DNA of 64,000 nt from Struthidea cinerea (taxonomy: Eukaryota; Chordata; Aves; Passeriformes; Corcoracidae), in NCBI GenBank assembly GCA_013397865.1, contig VZTI01001727.1, forward strand, positions 2,569,889-2,633,888, given 5' to 3'. The notes beneath the pieces were generated by a model. That model did no database searches. It was given only the letters and a program-made list of their open reading frames with translations, and had not been told where the DNA came from. Position 1 is the stretch's first letter; each line of letters opens with the position of its first letter. The position numbers and the translations under genes are program-made. Below, piece after piece: positions 1 through 40,670 of the stretch.

Positions 1-1007
1 TCTTTGAACTTCTCTGTGGTTGTGCAGATAAGATTTTGTCACATCACCTAACAATATAATTTTTGAAAAATAGGAATGTGAGAGAAAGAAACAAAATCAA
101 ATTTGAACTTACAAGAAACTAAAAAACAGCGGTAGACCTCTTCAGTGCAGTGATGTACATGAATAGCATTTGAATGATTGCGTGGATGTCGAAGTTGGCA
201 TTAAAGTAGTTTCAGAGCTGGCAGTGTTTTACCTGTGTGGCACAGAGCTCACTAATGCCAGTGCTGCTTGTAAGTCAGATGGGGATGATGTAGCAGCTTT
301 CAGTCAGTAACTTGGCATAATTTAAGTCAAATCCCCATTAAGTAAATTTTACAGTTTTCTTGCTGGGAATTTGCAGGAAGAAAAAGAAATGGAGAGATAT
401 GGGAGATAAAGGACATTTGAATGAGAGAGATTAAAAAGTGGTATAGAAGGAGAGGCAAAGATAAATTATTCTTTGGGTGGCTTCCCTGCTCCTGGGGATA
501 GTCCACAGTTGGACAGATTCACTTCAATGCTTCCCAACCTCGTTCCATTTTCCTGAATAACATGGCTGGTGCGATTTACAGATGTTGGTATTTTAGATCC
601 CTCTGCTGTGTTGGGAAAGGACTCTCATGCCTGCATGGGCATGTAGAGTTTTCATATGACTTCTTGTTGCTTCATGTCAAGTTTCTGATACCTCTGTGAA
701 TCAGAACAATTTTTAGTAGCTTATTTTAGAATAATTTTGATGTGGCAATGTTTTGTTATTCAAACGTTCTGAAATACAGGTATTTGTAGAAGTTCCTGAT
801 AATGGCAGTCAAGAAGGCACCAACAATTTATGCCATATTTGGATTGAGGAGATAAATATTTAAAGTAGCAATTATTAAACACAATTATTTGAATAAATCT
901 TGTGCTTCCACCATTTAACTATCTTAACTACTCCACTATTGAACAACTGAGGTTTCCATTAGCTATCATGATGGAATAAATCTAAATTTCTTTTCTTTTT
1001 TTTAAAG
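1..1007 (+). other. PHTF2: PHTF2 intron, 3' part (upstream of first visible exon)
   Basis: AT-rich non-coding sequence ending in a pyrimidine-rich tract (about 988-1003) and an AG at 1006-1007 that serves as the acceptor of the first visible exon. That exon begins with the last two bases of a glycine codon, so the intron is in phase 1 and coding exons must exist upstream of the window. I see no other feature here. Confidence 0.8.
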
Positions 1008-29432
<28,425 letters not shown>

Positions 29433-29921
29433 CAGTATAGAAAGAAGATGAAATAACATAACACAGTGTTATAGAAAAGCTCATTGATGGACAAAACTGC
29501 CTCACAGCAGCCACTGAATCTGTATCTCAGAAGCTACAACCTCTTCAAGGAAGTCATTTGGAAAACTGAAGTGTTTACATCTGTCTTGTGCAATCTTTAT
29601 ATTTATTTCATCTTCTCACTGGTTTACGTTCGTTTTAGTTGACATTTATGTTTTATTTTCAAATTACTTGCTTAGTTTTGGAAAGGGCCAGATTTAGGAA
29701 GGGTCAAAAACTGTGTGTCTGAGAGTTTGAAATCCTGAAAATCGATTACACTAAATTGCTCTTTCTGTTGTTAAAGCTGAAGCCAATGCTGAACATTTTT
29801 AGTTACCAGTAACACTATATGGAAGTCATTTGATTGCTTAGAATATTTCATTTGCACCCGTCATTTGAGGACAATGTCAATAGATATTTGGTTGCAATAG
29901 AAAAGTGAGACACGTTCAAAA

Positions 29922-29927
29922 AATAAA
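29922..29927 (+). promoter_or_regulatory. PHTF2: Candidate proximal poly(A) signal AATAAA
   Basis: AATAAA about 490 nt after the stop, in the context AAAAAATAAAGTACTG. It would produce a short 3' UTR lacking the stem-loop at 30011-30058. Confidence 0.4.
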
Positions 29928-30010
29928 GTACTGACTATACAGTATGACAGGTAGCAAAAATGTTTTATATTGCTATTAGAAACAAGTGGGAATTTCTAAT
30001 ATTTTGAGTA

Positions 30011-30058
30011 ATTCCAGGATTTAAACTCATATAGGCTGCAGTTTAAATATCCTGGGAT
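30011..30058 (+). other. PHTF2: Stem-loop in PHTF2 3' UTR
   Basis: The left arm CCAGGATTTAAACT (30014-30027) pairs with AGTTTAAATATCCTGG (30040-30055), with a single 2-nt bulge. ATT/GAT extends the stem by three pairs, one of them G-U. The loop is 12 nt. The pairing is read directly from sequence; function is unknown. Confidence 0.6.
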
Positions 30059-31522
30059 ATTAAAAAGGTATTATATAATAAGTCAACAAGTGTTCTTTGA
30101 TAACACACTTATTAGAGCAATAATTGTAAATGGTTACCATGCTGTATGATATTTTGATAAAAATTAAATATTGTATTTATTTGAAATACTGGGCTGTCTG
30201 TGCAGCTCTGACTGTGCATGTGCACTTTTTACTGTTACTTTTAATGAGAAACTTTATACATATAAATGTATATTAATTGGGATATATTATGGTGAACTAT
30301 GGAGCAGTATGTATTATATGTTGAAGTTGAATATTTAAACAAGCAAATTATTTACTGGTGAAAGGAATGCTTTGAATGACTGAGCAAAAGATAGATGCTC
30401 TCCTCTTGTACACTATAGTATATGCCATTCATACCACATTGAAGTTTAAGAACAATTAAACACAAAGAACAAGTTGCTCTGGTGAGCAGCAGAGCTCACA
30501 AAGCCTGGTAATTGGCAGGTTTGTGTCTTGAAATAACTCCCATTCCTCCCCAGCAGGTGTCATTCCCTTGTGCTTTCTGCTGGGGTTTCCAACACCTCTC
30601 CTCCCTCTGCCTGCTATCCCTGCCTCCCACAAGGACCAGTCATATTGACTCGTGGTTCTTCAGTGTGACAAAAATAATGTGTCCATCCCTGTGGAATTAA
30701 GTAGCTTGGAACAAACTTTTCTTCTACAAATTATTTTGGGAGGATTATTACCACCAGGCACAAGTATTCTTACATTTTATGTTTCTAAAATACTGGCTTC
30801 ATATTAAAAAATTACAAGTAATTTGGAGACAAGAGTCTGGACATTGCACTATGTTTGCTAATCTTCAGAATCTTGAAAGATTGGAAGTATTGAGTCTTAA
30901 ACTTATGTGGTATAAAAATATTTTTATATATAAAGCAACACAAACAAGCATTTTGTATTTTATTTGCCTCTGTACTAATGTTTAATAATGACCAAAGTGC
31001 ATTCTGGTTTTTGGAAGAATGTATTACTGGAGCTTTAAGAACATACTATATTTAGTTTCTCATGTGAAAACTTCAGCTGCCTCTGATCTGTTTCTCCTTT
31101 CTCTGTTGTTTGACGTTGGGATTGTTTTTAAAAATTAAGTACGTTTTATACACAGTTTTTTCCAAATTATGGTACAGGCCTACACAGAACTTAATTTTGC
31201 ACAAAATATACTAAAAAATAAAAAAAAAGAACAGCAGGAGTTCTATGGGTGATAAAAGATAAGGCTGTTGCTTTTTACAGCCTGTCATTCTTACAAAACC
31301 ATTCTTTACTCTAGAGTGGAATTATTTTTAGAAATGTGAAATAGTGAATATATGGCTTTCATTACTTTTAAAAAAAAAAAGAGAGAGAAAACACTGCGGT
31401 TTGGGTTGAAGGTAAAATTAGTTTAACGATGTATACCTCAGCAACTAGCACTGTGCTGGATTGTTGCACTAACAAATGGCGGCTTGGGGAAAGTAAAACA
31501 TTTGTGAAATGAAATTAAAAAT

Positions 31523-31528
31523 AATAAA
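31523..31528 (+). promoter_or_regulatory. PHTF2: Candidate distal poly(A) signal AATAAA
   Basis: AATAAA within AAAATAATAAAAACC, followed by TTTATTTAC. It would be an alternative to the signal at 31710. Confidence 0.35.
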
Positions 31529-31709
31529 AACCTTTATTTACTACCCTTAGGTATATTCATTATGTTAAAAATGAGAGAGGTTTATTCTCCATCCTTCAAT
31601 GTGGAAAGTCCAGTATAAGAATAGAGGCAAGTAGAAATATGGCAGATCTTGCGTGTTAACTGTTATTTTTTGCCACGTGTTTTGTAACTGAAAGTGTGAT
31701 CAGGCTTGG

Positions 31710-31715
31710 AATAAA
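31710..31715 (+). promoter_or_regulatory. PHTF2: Candidate main poly(A) signal AATAAA of PHTF2
   Basis: CTTGGAATAAAGCTTTC with a G/T-rich downstream element (TATGGTTGATGG), the classic arrangement. It is the last good signal before the sequence loses 3' UTR-like character. Confidence 0.5.
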
Positions 31716-31735
31716 GCTTTCTATGGTTGATGGTA

Positions 31736-34700
31736 AAAAAGAAAAAAAATGCAGTGAGCTATATCCTTTAGTAATGTCCAGCATATTTCTATGTCTGCCT
31801 GTTTTGATTTAAATCCATATTATTTAAATTAAAGCACATTTGGGAAAAAAACCTGTGCACGGAATGCCAATGATATAGAATATCATGTAGAACAACCTAA
31901 GTTAAAGTACAGGTGAAATGCAGAAAGATACTTTAATAATTTGATTAGTTCTTCATGTTATCTTCTAGGAATGGGATGTTTAAAACACTTTGGGTAGCTA
32001 CCAAGTTTAGTAACTTCCAAAATCTTCTCTGGATTGCAAGCGTGTTTCATTCCAGGCAATGCTTACGGATATTACTGGTTCAGATTTCACAGGTCCATCT
32101 TTGGCGTCCAGCAGCAAACAGTAGAGAGAATTATCTTTTTTTACACGTGGTGATAGTGGGCTGCTGCTGTTGTCTTTACTGGCTACTTCAAACCCCAAGG
32201 CATCCAACTTGTCTGTTGGAGGGAAAAGGAGGAAAAACGTTGTTGGTGTTGCAGGTCTACCCACTGCTGCCTCCTTAGGTAGACTTTTGTTGTGAGTTTC
32301 TCAGTAGTGAATTTCCCTCAGTAGGAATGTAAGAGAAGGTTTTGAAGGAGGAATGCATGATTCTTTGTTCTCAGTCCATAAAGCAATCTCATTTTTACTG
32401 CATGACAGCACAAAATATATCTGTATTGGTGCAGCAGGAGATGGGGAAGAAAATCTTTTAGTAATAAATAGCAGCTGACAAAGTAATCATTTCCAATGGG
32501 GAAAGCTGTCATCTTTTCCAATTTAATTCTTGTGAGACAGCAGAGGAAATCATCTTGAGAAGGTGTCCATGTTGTTTGTTTTGTTAAAAAAACCCCACAA
32601 CAGTCTTCACTCATACTGTGGCTTTCCTCCTGCATACTGCCTTTGCACCTTGTCAGTCTTGGGGAAAGTGGGAAGTCTCTGCTGGGTTGTTAGGATCATG
32701 CTTTGCTGACGCTTCCATCTCCTGAAAGTCACCATCATCTTGTCATTGGTGATGGACAGAGCCTGCACATGTCCTTTGAAGTCCCTTTATATGGGGGGTG
32801 TTCAGACAGGCAATTCTGCTGTGCCTTGGGGAGTGTCTGGCTGCAAAATGCCTGGAGATACCTGCACTGCCAGTGTTCCTGGCTGGGCTGATAGAGGTGT
32901 TTGTGGTCATGCCTGTCAGCTCTGCTCATTTCATCTGCTCCTTTTGCCTATTGCCTTCCTGACTGAGCAGACAGACCCCACTGGTGACAGCGACCAAACA
33001 GCTGTCTCGGGAAGGGGGAAATGTCCAAGGTTGCCATGGACAGTTTGTGAGAGGGATAACTCAGGAAAGAAAGGGCATGTGATACCTCTGATACTTGGAA
33101 CTGATGACCCACTTCTGGTAACAGTTCTACTGTCAGAGTTGGATATCAGCATTAATAAATATAACCCCTGAGCCCAGCATTGCCTGGGGGTTGGTGGAGA
33201 TAAGGTTTCCTCCTTACTGTCTCAAGCGATTAGTCACTGCTGGAGTCTGGCACGTCATGTTCGTTCTCTGACACACAGGCAGCCTTGAGAAGGGCTTTCA
33301 TGTGAAGACTTTTCAATAGGAAAGGGACCCCAAGATCTTCCCCATAGCGTGCTGCTACTTCCCCTGATTAGGACTGGGCAGGACAGAGCTTGTAATGGAC
33401 AGTTTAGGGACAATAACAAAACTACAGAAATCAGAGGAGGCTGCAGCTGTGACTCTTCTCCCTTGTGACTTAGTCTTGCTGTGGGTGGTCATAGTGCAGG
33501 CTGAAGGCTTTGTCAGCCCATGGCTGTAGATCGCTGCAGCTTGCCCAAATCATCTTGGGGAGGCTAAAGCATGTGGAGAAATTTGTTCTAAATGTAGAAA
33601 ATCCCCATGTCCTGCAACCAGTCTCAAAGCTGATCAGCTACTGCCACCAGGTGTCTGTCCTCTTCGGTCATTTTGCTCCTCAATTGCTACACCCCTTGGA
33701 GTTTAATTTGCATGGGCAACTACAGAAGCCTTGAGGATGCTGTAGTTTTGCTCAGTATCAGGTGTTTGGTACAGGGGAGGTTCATGTGAAGGAGAATTTG
33801 CCAGCCTGCTGTACCAGGAGGTGGATCTGCTTCTCCAGCCTGAGAGCAGTGCCTTGCAGCAGGCTCTGCTTGGGGCTGATGTTGGAGCACATGGCTACTG
33901 CCACAGCAGCCAGGACTTGGGCAGCAGGGCAGCACTTCAGCTGGTGTTATGTCAGGCTTAAGGCAGGTTGGGCTTGCTGCCTACAAGGTATCAGCAGATC
34001 TTGTTTTAGTGCTGTCATGCCAAAGACATACTGGACTTCTATCTATAAGCAGGTATGTAAACCTTGGATTTTAATTGGACATTAATGTAAAAGCTCAGGT
34101 CAGAGTGTAAGTCCCATCTTGGTTTCATCAGGGAAAGTTTGCGGTGTGGCAATAGGAATAAATGGGAAAGGGCAAAGAAACCCATTTGATTTGTGCCATC
34201 TGCATTGTCTGTCAGGATGCCATTTGAGAGCTTCCCCCAGCTACCTTTGGTGCATGTAGGTCCTTATGGAATGTCTGAATTATGCAAGTGTAAAATATCT
34301 GTAGAGCATTACTTCAGATTCGTTAGTTTAGATTAAGCATTGGAGAGTCAATATGGACCTCAATATGTTACAAACAACTCTCCCAAAGTGTTATTAAAGA
34401 AGATAAAATCTTTTTTAGAAGTTTACGTTTTTACCTATTTCTTACCTATTTCTTCCCACTCTTTAGTCATTTTACACTTGAGGTGACACTTTGCCATCTT
34501 TAAACAAACTTTCAGAAATCTGAAGTTGCTGCAGATTTGGTTTTGTGATAAAAAGTCAATTCTGTGGGCTGTAAGCAATGTCATGTCTCCTGCTATCAGT
34601 AACGGAATTCTCTGGAGAGAGAAATGAAGAGAGATTTCCTTTTTGTCTGTTCAGAGATGAAGCTACAACATTCAGTATGGACACAAGCACCTCTGATAAA

Positions 34701-37700
34701 ATAAACAGCACTGATGGCTGGTCAGATTCAATTTTTCCAGTACAAACTTGTATAAGTTCATGATCTGGGGTAGGTAATAAGGTCATGCTGCAGAAAGATT
34801 TGTCTATTTTATTTCTTTTTTCCTCCTATGTTTGATTAATCATTTCAAGGAAAGGAAAGCACATGCACTTTAGGGACAAGCTTGCAAAAATATTCAATTT
34901 CTTACTAATTTAGTTTATTACTTAAGTCTTTATGTTTAAGAATGACAATACTTTATGTTTAGGCATGCTTACATTCTTAAACACCCACCAACTTTTCACT
35001 TCTAGCCCTCATAAGCAGCTGCTGCTTCTTGAGCATGGTCTTACTGGTAATGAAATTTGTCAGGAATTAGCTGGCTGCCCTTCTGCCCATATCACAATCC
35101 AAGCCCCAGTCTCTGGGCACATGATTATGAATCAAATGAAATCTTTTGCTTTTGCACTGTCTCATGCATGTAAATAAATGGGAAGTGAATTACTTGACTA
35201 ATTGAAAACTGCAGCTAAACAAATGGAACCTGAGTGGCAGTTGGCATTAAACCAGTGAGTTTTGGTGAAATAGTTGTTTGGAGCACTCCATTATTTCATT
35301 AAACCATTTCTACAATTGTGCTGATTGGGATCAAAGACAACCAGCCTAGGGATAAAGGTTTGACCTTGATGAAAAGTCACTCTCCAACAGCTCTGCATGC
35401 CCTGCTTACTATACCCAGGGCTGTGATCTTCCACTTTGTGTGGGTTCTTTGGCCTGAGATGTCTAAATTTTAGATGCCAAATTGACCCAGGGTTTCCTTG
35501 TCAGTCATTAAAAAGTCCCATTTACCTTAAGAGGGGAATTCATTCAGTTGATCTTTGACCCTCATTTTAGTGACCCTCTGGGTTATTTCTCTCTTGACTG
35601 TAAAAGGAAAAGTGTATAGGTAATTTAGAATCAGATGCAAAACTTTCAGCCACTTAAATTAGGGCAGATAATCCAACTTTACTGTCCTGTTCTGCAGGGA
35701 AACTTTAACAGCATTTGCAGCTCTGTAATTTGTTTGGCTGCCATTGGAAAGGAAGACATTTGTTTTCTTCTTTTCTTTTTTAATTTTATTACTTTTCTCT
35801 TTGGAAAAGATTTCCAAACTTGAATTCCGTAGTCTTGCACCAGCACTTGGATCTCTCCCTGCGCTGCGGTCCGGCAGCTGGTGAGCTGCCCGTATCTGCG
35901 TAGCTGCAGCTCCACAGCCTGCAAGCAGCACTGTGCAAGCACAGCAGCAGCACCCCAAACAGGCACAGCCTGTACCAGGCTGACACACAGGGGTACCTGG
36001 AGAGATCTGTGTCTTTGTTACTGAGTAACTTGAAGGATGGGTAAGATCGGCCCTGACCTTGACCCCACACACGAGGAAACACCGTTCCTGTTTTGGCAGA
36101 GTTACAGGGGTCATGCTTTCTTTGTTCCTTGCCTATTACATTAGAAATCCCTTGTGGCAATGCTGCTGCCAGGTGTAGAGGTGTGATGCCACTGAGCTGT
36201 AAAACCCATCTGAAGCAGAGAGCCCTGGCTGCTTGGCCAAGATCTCTGTGCAGAGCAGTCCCTGTGATGTGTGTGTTCTCCCAGCGGCTGGAATCAAGGG
36301 TTCTGCCTGCTCAAGAGTAGGGCTGACAGAGACACGGCTTGCCATATGTCTCCTATGTTACCTTCAGGCTGCAGATTTGCAGCTGAGTCAAAGATACTCC
36401 TCAAAGGCCTTTGCTGGCTGGCCTGAAAGTGTTTGCAGCACAAAAAGTCTCCAGCTTGCAGAGGGGGAACCACTGGTCTTTTACCCCTGTCCTTCAGCAA
36501 AGGTGTACTGGTTCCAGTCTTTTGTAAACCCCTGCTACGTTAGACCGCTTCTAAGTGTATTTGGTGAGTTATTTTTTCATCCAGCCTATGTGGATGACAG
36601 AAATAACTTACAATGACCCTCGGAGGAGGATGCTGGAGCCCTGTTTCCCTAACAGGCCACTGCCCGAGGCACTTGTGCTGTCATTGTGCAGGCAAACGCA
36701 GGAGGAAGAGCAAAGCACCGTATTTAACCTGCATTTCTCACCTCTCCTTTGTGCATCACCTTCTGAAGCAATAGCTCTTGATAGCAGATAACCTGCACTG
36801 AATATAATGAGGTGAGTCTATCTCTAGTGTTATGAATGTGAATATTACCATGGGACAAGGTCTCTGGTCAGTCTTTTTACTTCTGTGCTGTCCAGGGGTC
36901 TGGCTCTTCACAGCACTTTTTTGCCTGTGCTATGACTTGTTTTCTCCGCTTCTGAAACTGGCTGAAGAAATTCCTGCCTCTCCCAACTGCCTCTACACAT
37001 TTCTGCTGCCATGCTGTTTGCTACTCCAACTCACTTAGGGTTTTCTTTTAACACCATTTATTTCAGGGTTGTTTATATCCCGAGCGTTGGTACTGCCAGA
37101 GCTGCACAAGCAATGCTGCGGGAAGAGGGTGGAAGCTGGATTTTTGGCTGCAGAAAGCATATTGTGTGGCTATAAACAATAGGGATCACTGGCATCAACC
37201 TTGGAATAAATAGGAGCCATTGAATTTATTGAAATGGAATTAATTCCCATTGTGTATAGAGGGGAATTAATACAGTGAATGCAAATAATTTAGATGGCCA
37301 ACAATTTTAGCCTTGGGGTGACATAATGCTGCAGTTAGGGACTGCCATTATTTCTTATTCTTCTTTCCCACACACATGTGCACATTGTGAATTCCAGTTG
37401 CACCACAAATCCTGGCTTTCTAGATAAAAATAAAAAATTAGAAATTCAAAGTATGCAAAAGAGTAATTGTAAAAGAATTGTTATAACTTGGAGGAAACAA
37501 CAGATGTTTCACTTGTTGCTGGAATTCTCTGAAGGAGAAGTAATTTTCCAAGCATATCGAGTACATGCTAATCAGAAGCATTTTTCTCTATGCGGCAGCA
37601 TAATGGTATTCCTGGAAATGTTCTTTGTGTTGGCTTAATAATGCACAGCCAAGGAATGCACCACTGGGATTAGTGTAGCAGCTTTTGCCACTACCTTTAT

Positions 37701-39615
37701 ATTTTGTTTCTTTCCAATTCTCTCAACTGGGCTGCTTGAAATAAAAGGCAAAATAGATTTATTAATGTTTGAAAATAACATTTAAATCCACCCATGAAGA
37801 TAAGGGGGGGTCTCACTGAAGATGAGGTTGGTGCCTTGTTGAAGTTACCACTGATAATGCAGATATAGCACCTGGAGCTCACAGGTGGGGAATATACTGA
37901 GAACACCAATGCTCTTTTCTCCAGATTTCAACCTTTGAATCAGCTCCTTCTAACAGCAGCTGTGACTTCACATCACCAAGAAACCAGCCCAGCTCTATAA
38001 AACTTATAGCTGAAATTGCACTACAAGAAAATGATGTATATTAGATAGCTTGGGTAGTGGTTGTGGTACCAAACATTGAAGAACATCTACTGACCTTAGA
38101 TGGAGATGCAGATGGGCTGGAAAGGATCGAGCCATCATCGACACCTGCCCTGTGAGGAAAGACTAACGCAGACAGATCTCCCTGGAGCAGAGAAGGCTCA
38201 GGAGTGCCTCATCATAGCATTACAGTCCTTAAGGGGTGGCTACACAGAGAATGGAGGCTCTCTCTTCACAAGGGGCAATGGGTACAAATTGCCTATTTCA
38301 GCCACAGATTTCCTTGCATATGCAGTTCTATGTTCTAAAAATGCAAAGGCTTTCATTGTATCAGAACACAAAGCCAAAAGACAAAACCCAACAAGCAAGA
38401 CAGCAGGACTGTTAATTCCCTGCAATGCTCCTTCTTAAATGCAGTTATTATTTAAGAAAACATTTCCAGACCCTTTGCGATAGAGTTGTGAGGATCAGCC
38501 CTGGCAGCATGCTCCTCTGACTGAGGCAGTCACAGAATTATCCGCTGTGAGCACTGTTTCTTTTTCTTATTCTTCTAAGAATACTCCTATTTTTATTATT
38601 TCTGTGCTTACTAATGCATGTTGTTTAATACTAGCAGCAAGATTAGCTGGTTTTAATTGATGTGGCAGAAGGAAGAAATCTTAGTATGGAAATCAGATTG
38701 CAAATTTTTATTTGAAGGTAAATTGAAGTCCTGCCTTTTTGGCTTAAGATGTCAGATTTAAGCAGGAGTAAATTACTGACTGTTTGACTACAAGCAAACA
38801 CTCTTAGTGTCCTAAAACTATGATCTGCAAGTAGTTATAACCAACATCAATATAACCAAACTCAAAAGACCAGAGATATCCTATGTGCAAGTGTCCACAG
38901 CCTGACTGAAACCAGGGTGCCCTGAGGTTTAACCACTGTTCAGGTGAGTGGTGGATCAGCAACATGTAACACCGATAAGTATGTGAGGTTGTACAGGCTG
39001 CTTAGATGCTCCATTCAATGATAAGAGATTTTGTTCAATATGTTTAGAAATTGTGCACATTCTCCTCTGAATTAGCCATCATTAGCTTACAGTTTCTTTA
39101 ATATTTGCAGGAGATGTTGGTTCTGTGATGGAGTGGTGTCCTGTTCATGTGTGATGTGGTTGGGAGGAGCAGACAAATGGGTCGCTGAAACATGGAGAGG
39201 GAGAGCAGTGTGGGCATGGGAGTAGAAGAAAGACTTAGGACAAGACAAAGAATCACCAGCTGGGATCTTGAGGAGAACACATTTTCCCTACAGAAAGATG
39301 GCATTGCCTCATTAGTTCAAGGCTGAGTGTGTGGAATGTTTGATGTTTAGAATAATGATAGAAATTGGGAGTCAGGTTTCACAAAAGCATAGTTTTGCCC
39401 ATGTAACCTCTTCATGGTGTTGGGAGGCCGAGGGGTAGGAGAGGAAAAATGTCAAGATGAATGGAGCACATGTGGTTTCCTTCAACTCCTGGTGCCCAGG
39501 ATTTCTTCCTGTGCTTTGGAGGGGATGGGAAGAGATGGAGACAGTTGTCCCTGGGTCTTTTCTCCATACAAGATTAAGGAGCTACAGTGCACTCCTGGAC
39601 CTGGATGGTTTGGAA
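31736..39615. other. Intergenic region between PHTF2 and MAGI2, first part
   Basis: No convincing gene. The many short open frames on both strands lack splice context and family signatures. A locally GC-rich patch lies at 35850-35970 (GCTGCGGTCCGGCAGCTGG and similar). An AT-rich block at about 37060-37345 with homeodomain-like ATTA sites and a 12-bp palindrome is a candidate conserved non-coding element. No repeat family was recognised. Confidence 0.6.
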
Positions 39616-40034
39616 TCATAGAATATCTCAAGTTGGAAGGCACCCCATAAGGATCACCAAGTCCAATTCCCTGCTCTTTGCAAGACAACCTAAAACTGAA
39701 CTATATGACTAAGCGCATCATTCAGATGTTCTTTGAACTCCAATAGGGTTGGTGCCATCACTGCTTGCTCCAGGAGCCTGTTCCAGTGATGACCAACCTC
39801 TCAGTGAAAAACATTTTTTTAATGTCTGATCCAGCTTCCCCTAATGCAGCTTTGTTCCATTGTCCTGTCACTGATTACCAGAGAAGAGACCAGCACCTCT
39901 CTCCTCCCACCTTGAAGAAATTTTAGACTGCCATGGTGTCACCCATCAGCCTTCCCTTCTCTAGACTGAACAAGCCAAGCGGCTTCAGCCACTCCTTGTA
40001 AATTTTGTCCTCAAGAAATTTCACCACCTTGTTC

Positions 40035-40040
40035 ACTTTC
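40035..40040. repeat. Left copy of 6-bp target-site duplication (ACTTTC)
   Basis: ACTTTC immediately before TGTCGCTG. The identical copy is at 40418-40423, immediately after CCTACA. Removing the element and one copy restores a continuous CR1 sequence. Confidence 0.8.
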
Positions 40041-40417
40041 TGTCGCTGTTACATCCAAGGCGCATAAAGATAAATGACACAGAGTCCAGGCTCATGAACA
40101 AGTGGAAGCTGAAGCTTTTCTTTAATAATTTTCTGACTACTATATAGGATAGATCGCAAAAAGTGTGTTGAGTGGCAATAGGTAATTGGTTCCTTGGCCA
40201 TCCACCCCTTGAGAGGATTGGCCAAGTTCTAAGATACCTATTCCATAATATTTTCAAAGTCAAAGCCATAACAATCTTGCAAAACAGCTTGCAGGTGCAA
40301 GAAGTTTATGAAACTGTGACCTTGTTTAAAATAGTTTACGTAGGAAAGACAGTCTTCTCACAGAATATTGAGAAAAGGCTGAAGAATTTCTCTGCTTCTA
40401 GCTTTTTAGCACCTACA
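40041..40417 (-). mobile_element. Solo LTR of an endogenous retrovirus (377 bp)
   Basis: The element begins TGTCGCTG and ends ACCTACA (TG...CA ends) and is flanked on both sides by the 6-bp direct repeat ACTTTC (40035-40040 and 40418-40423), a target-site duplication inside a CR1 copy. There is no internal gag/pol/env sequence, so it is a solo LTR left by recombination. Orientation is inferred as minus: a TATA-like CCTATATAG and an ATTAAA poly(A)-like signal occur in the right order on that strand. The family is not identified. Confidence 0.8.
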
Positions 40418-40670
40418 ACTTTCCTCTGGACACTCTCTGATAGCTCTATATCCTTCTCACACTGAGGTGCCCAAAACTGCACACAGGGCGTATCAGGGCG
40501 ATGTGGAGCAGGACAATCACCTCCCTCGACTGGCCAGCGATGCTGGATTGATGCACTCCAGGACACTGTTGGCCGTTTTGGCTGCCTGAACACACTGCCG
40601 ACAATTTGCCATCAACCCAAAGCCCCAGATAATTTCTTTGGTGCCAGGACTCTGGGAGCCAGGGCAAGCT

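Larger units (their letters stand above)
29433..31735 (+). other. PHTF2: PHTF2 3' UTR (probable extent)
   Basis: AT-rich sequence after the stop codon with many ATTTA pentamers and no coding potential. Candidate poly(A) signals are AATAAA at 29922, 31217 (inside an A-rich run), 31523 and 31710. I chose the last as the main 3' end because a GT-rich stretch (CTATGGTTGATGG) follows within 15-25 nt. A long stem-loop sits at 30011-30058. The extent is inferred from signals only. Confidence 0.6.
39616..40670 (-). mobile_element. CR1-type LINE 3' region, interrupted by a solo LTR
   Basis: The plus strand starts TCATAGAATATCTCAAGTTG and matches the reverse complement of CR1 up to TCACCACCTTGTTCACTTTC (40040). 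It resumes at ACTTTCCTCTGGACACTCTC (40418) and can be followed to about 40660-40670. The typical CR1 phrase 'caccttgtt...ctctggacac' is split by the LTR at 40041-40417. It is an older insertion than the LTR, as shown by nesting. The 5' (right-hand) limit is approximate. Confidence 0.85.

Noticed and set aside
35659..36160. Overlapping 95-151-codon minus-strand frames with Cys-rich segments
   Set aside because: Three overlapping frames cannot all be coding. The Cys-rich text comes from a CTG/GCA-rich patch and shows no family pattern.
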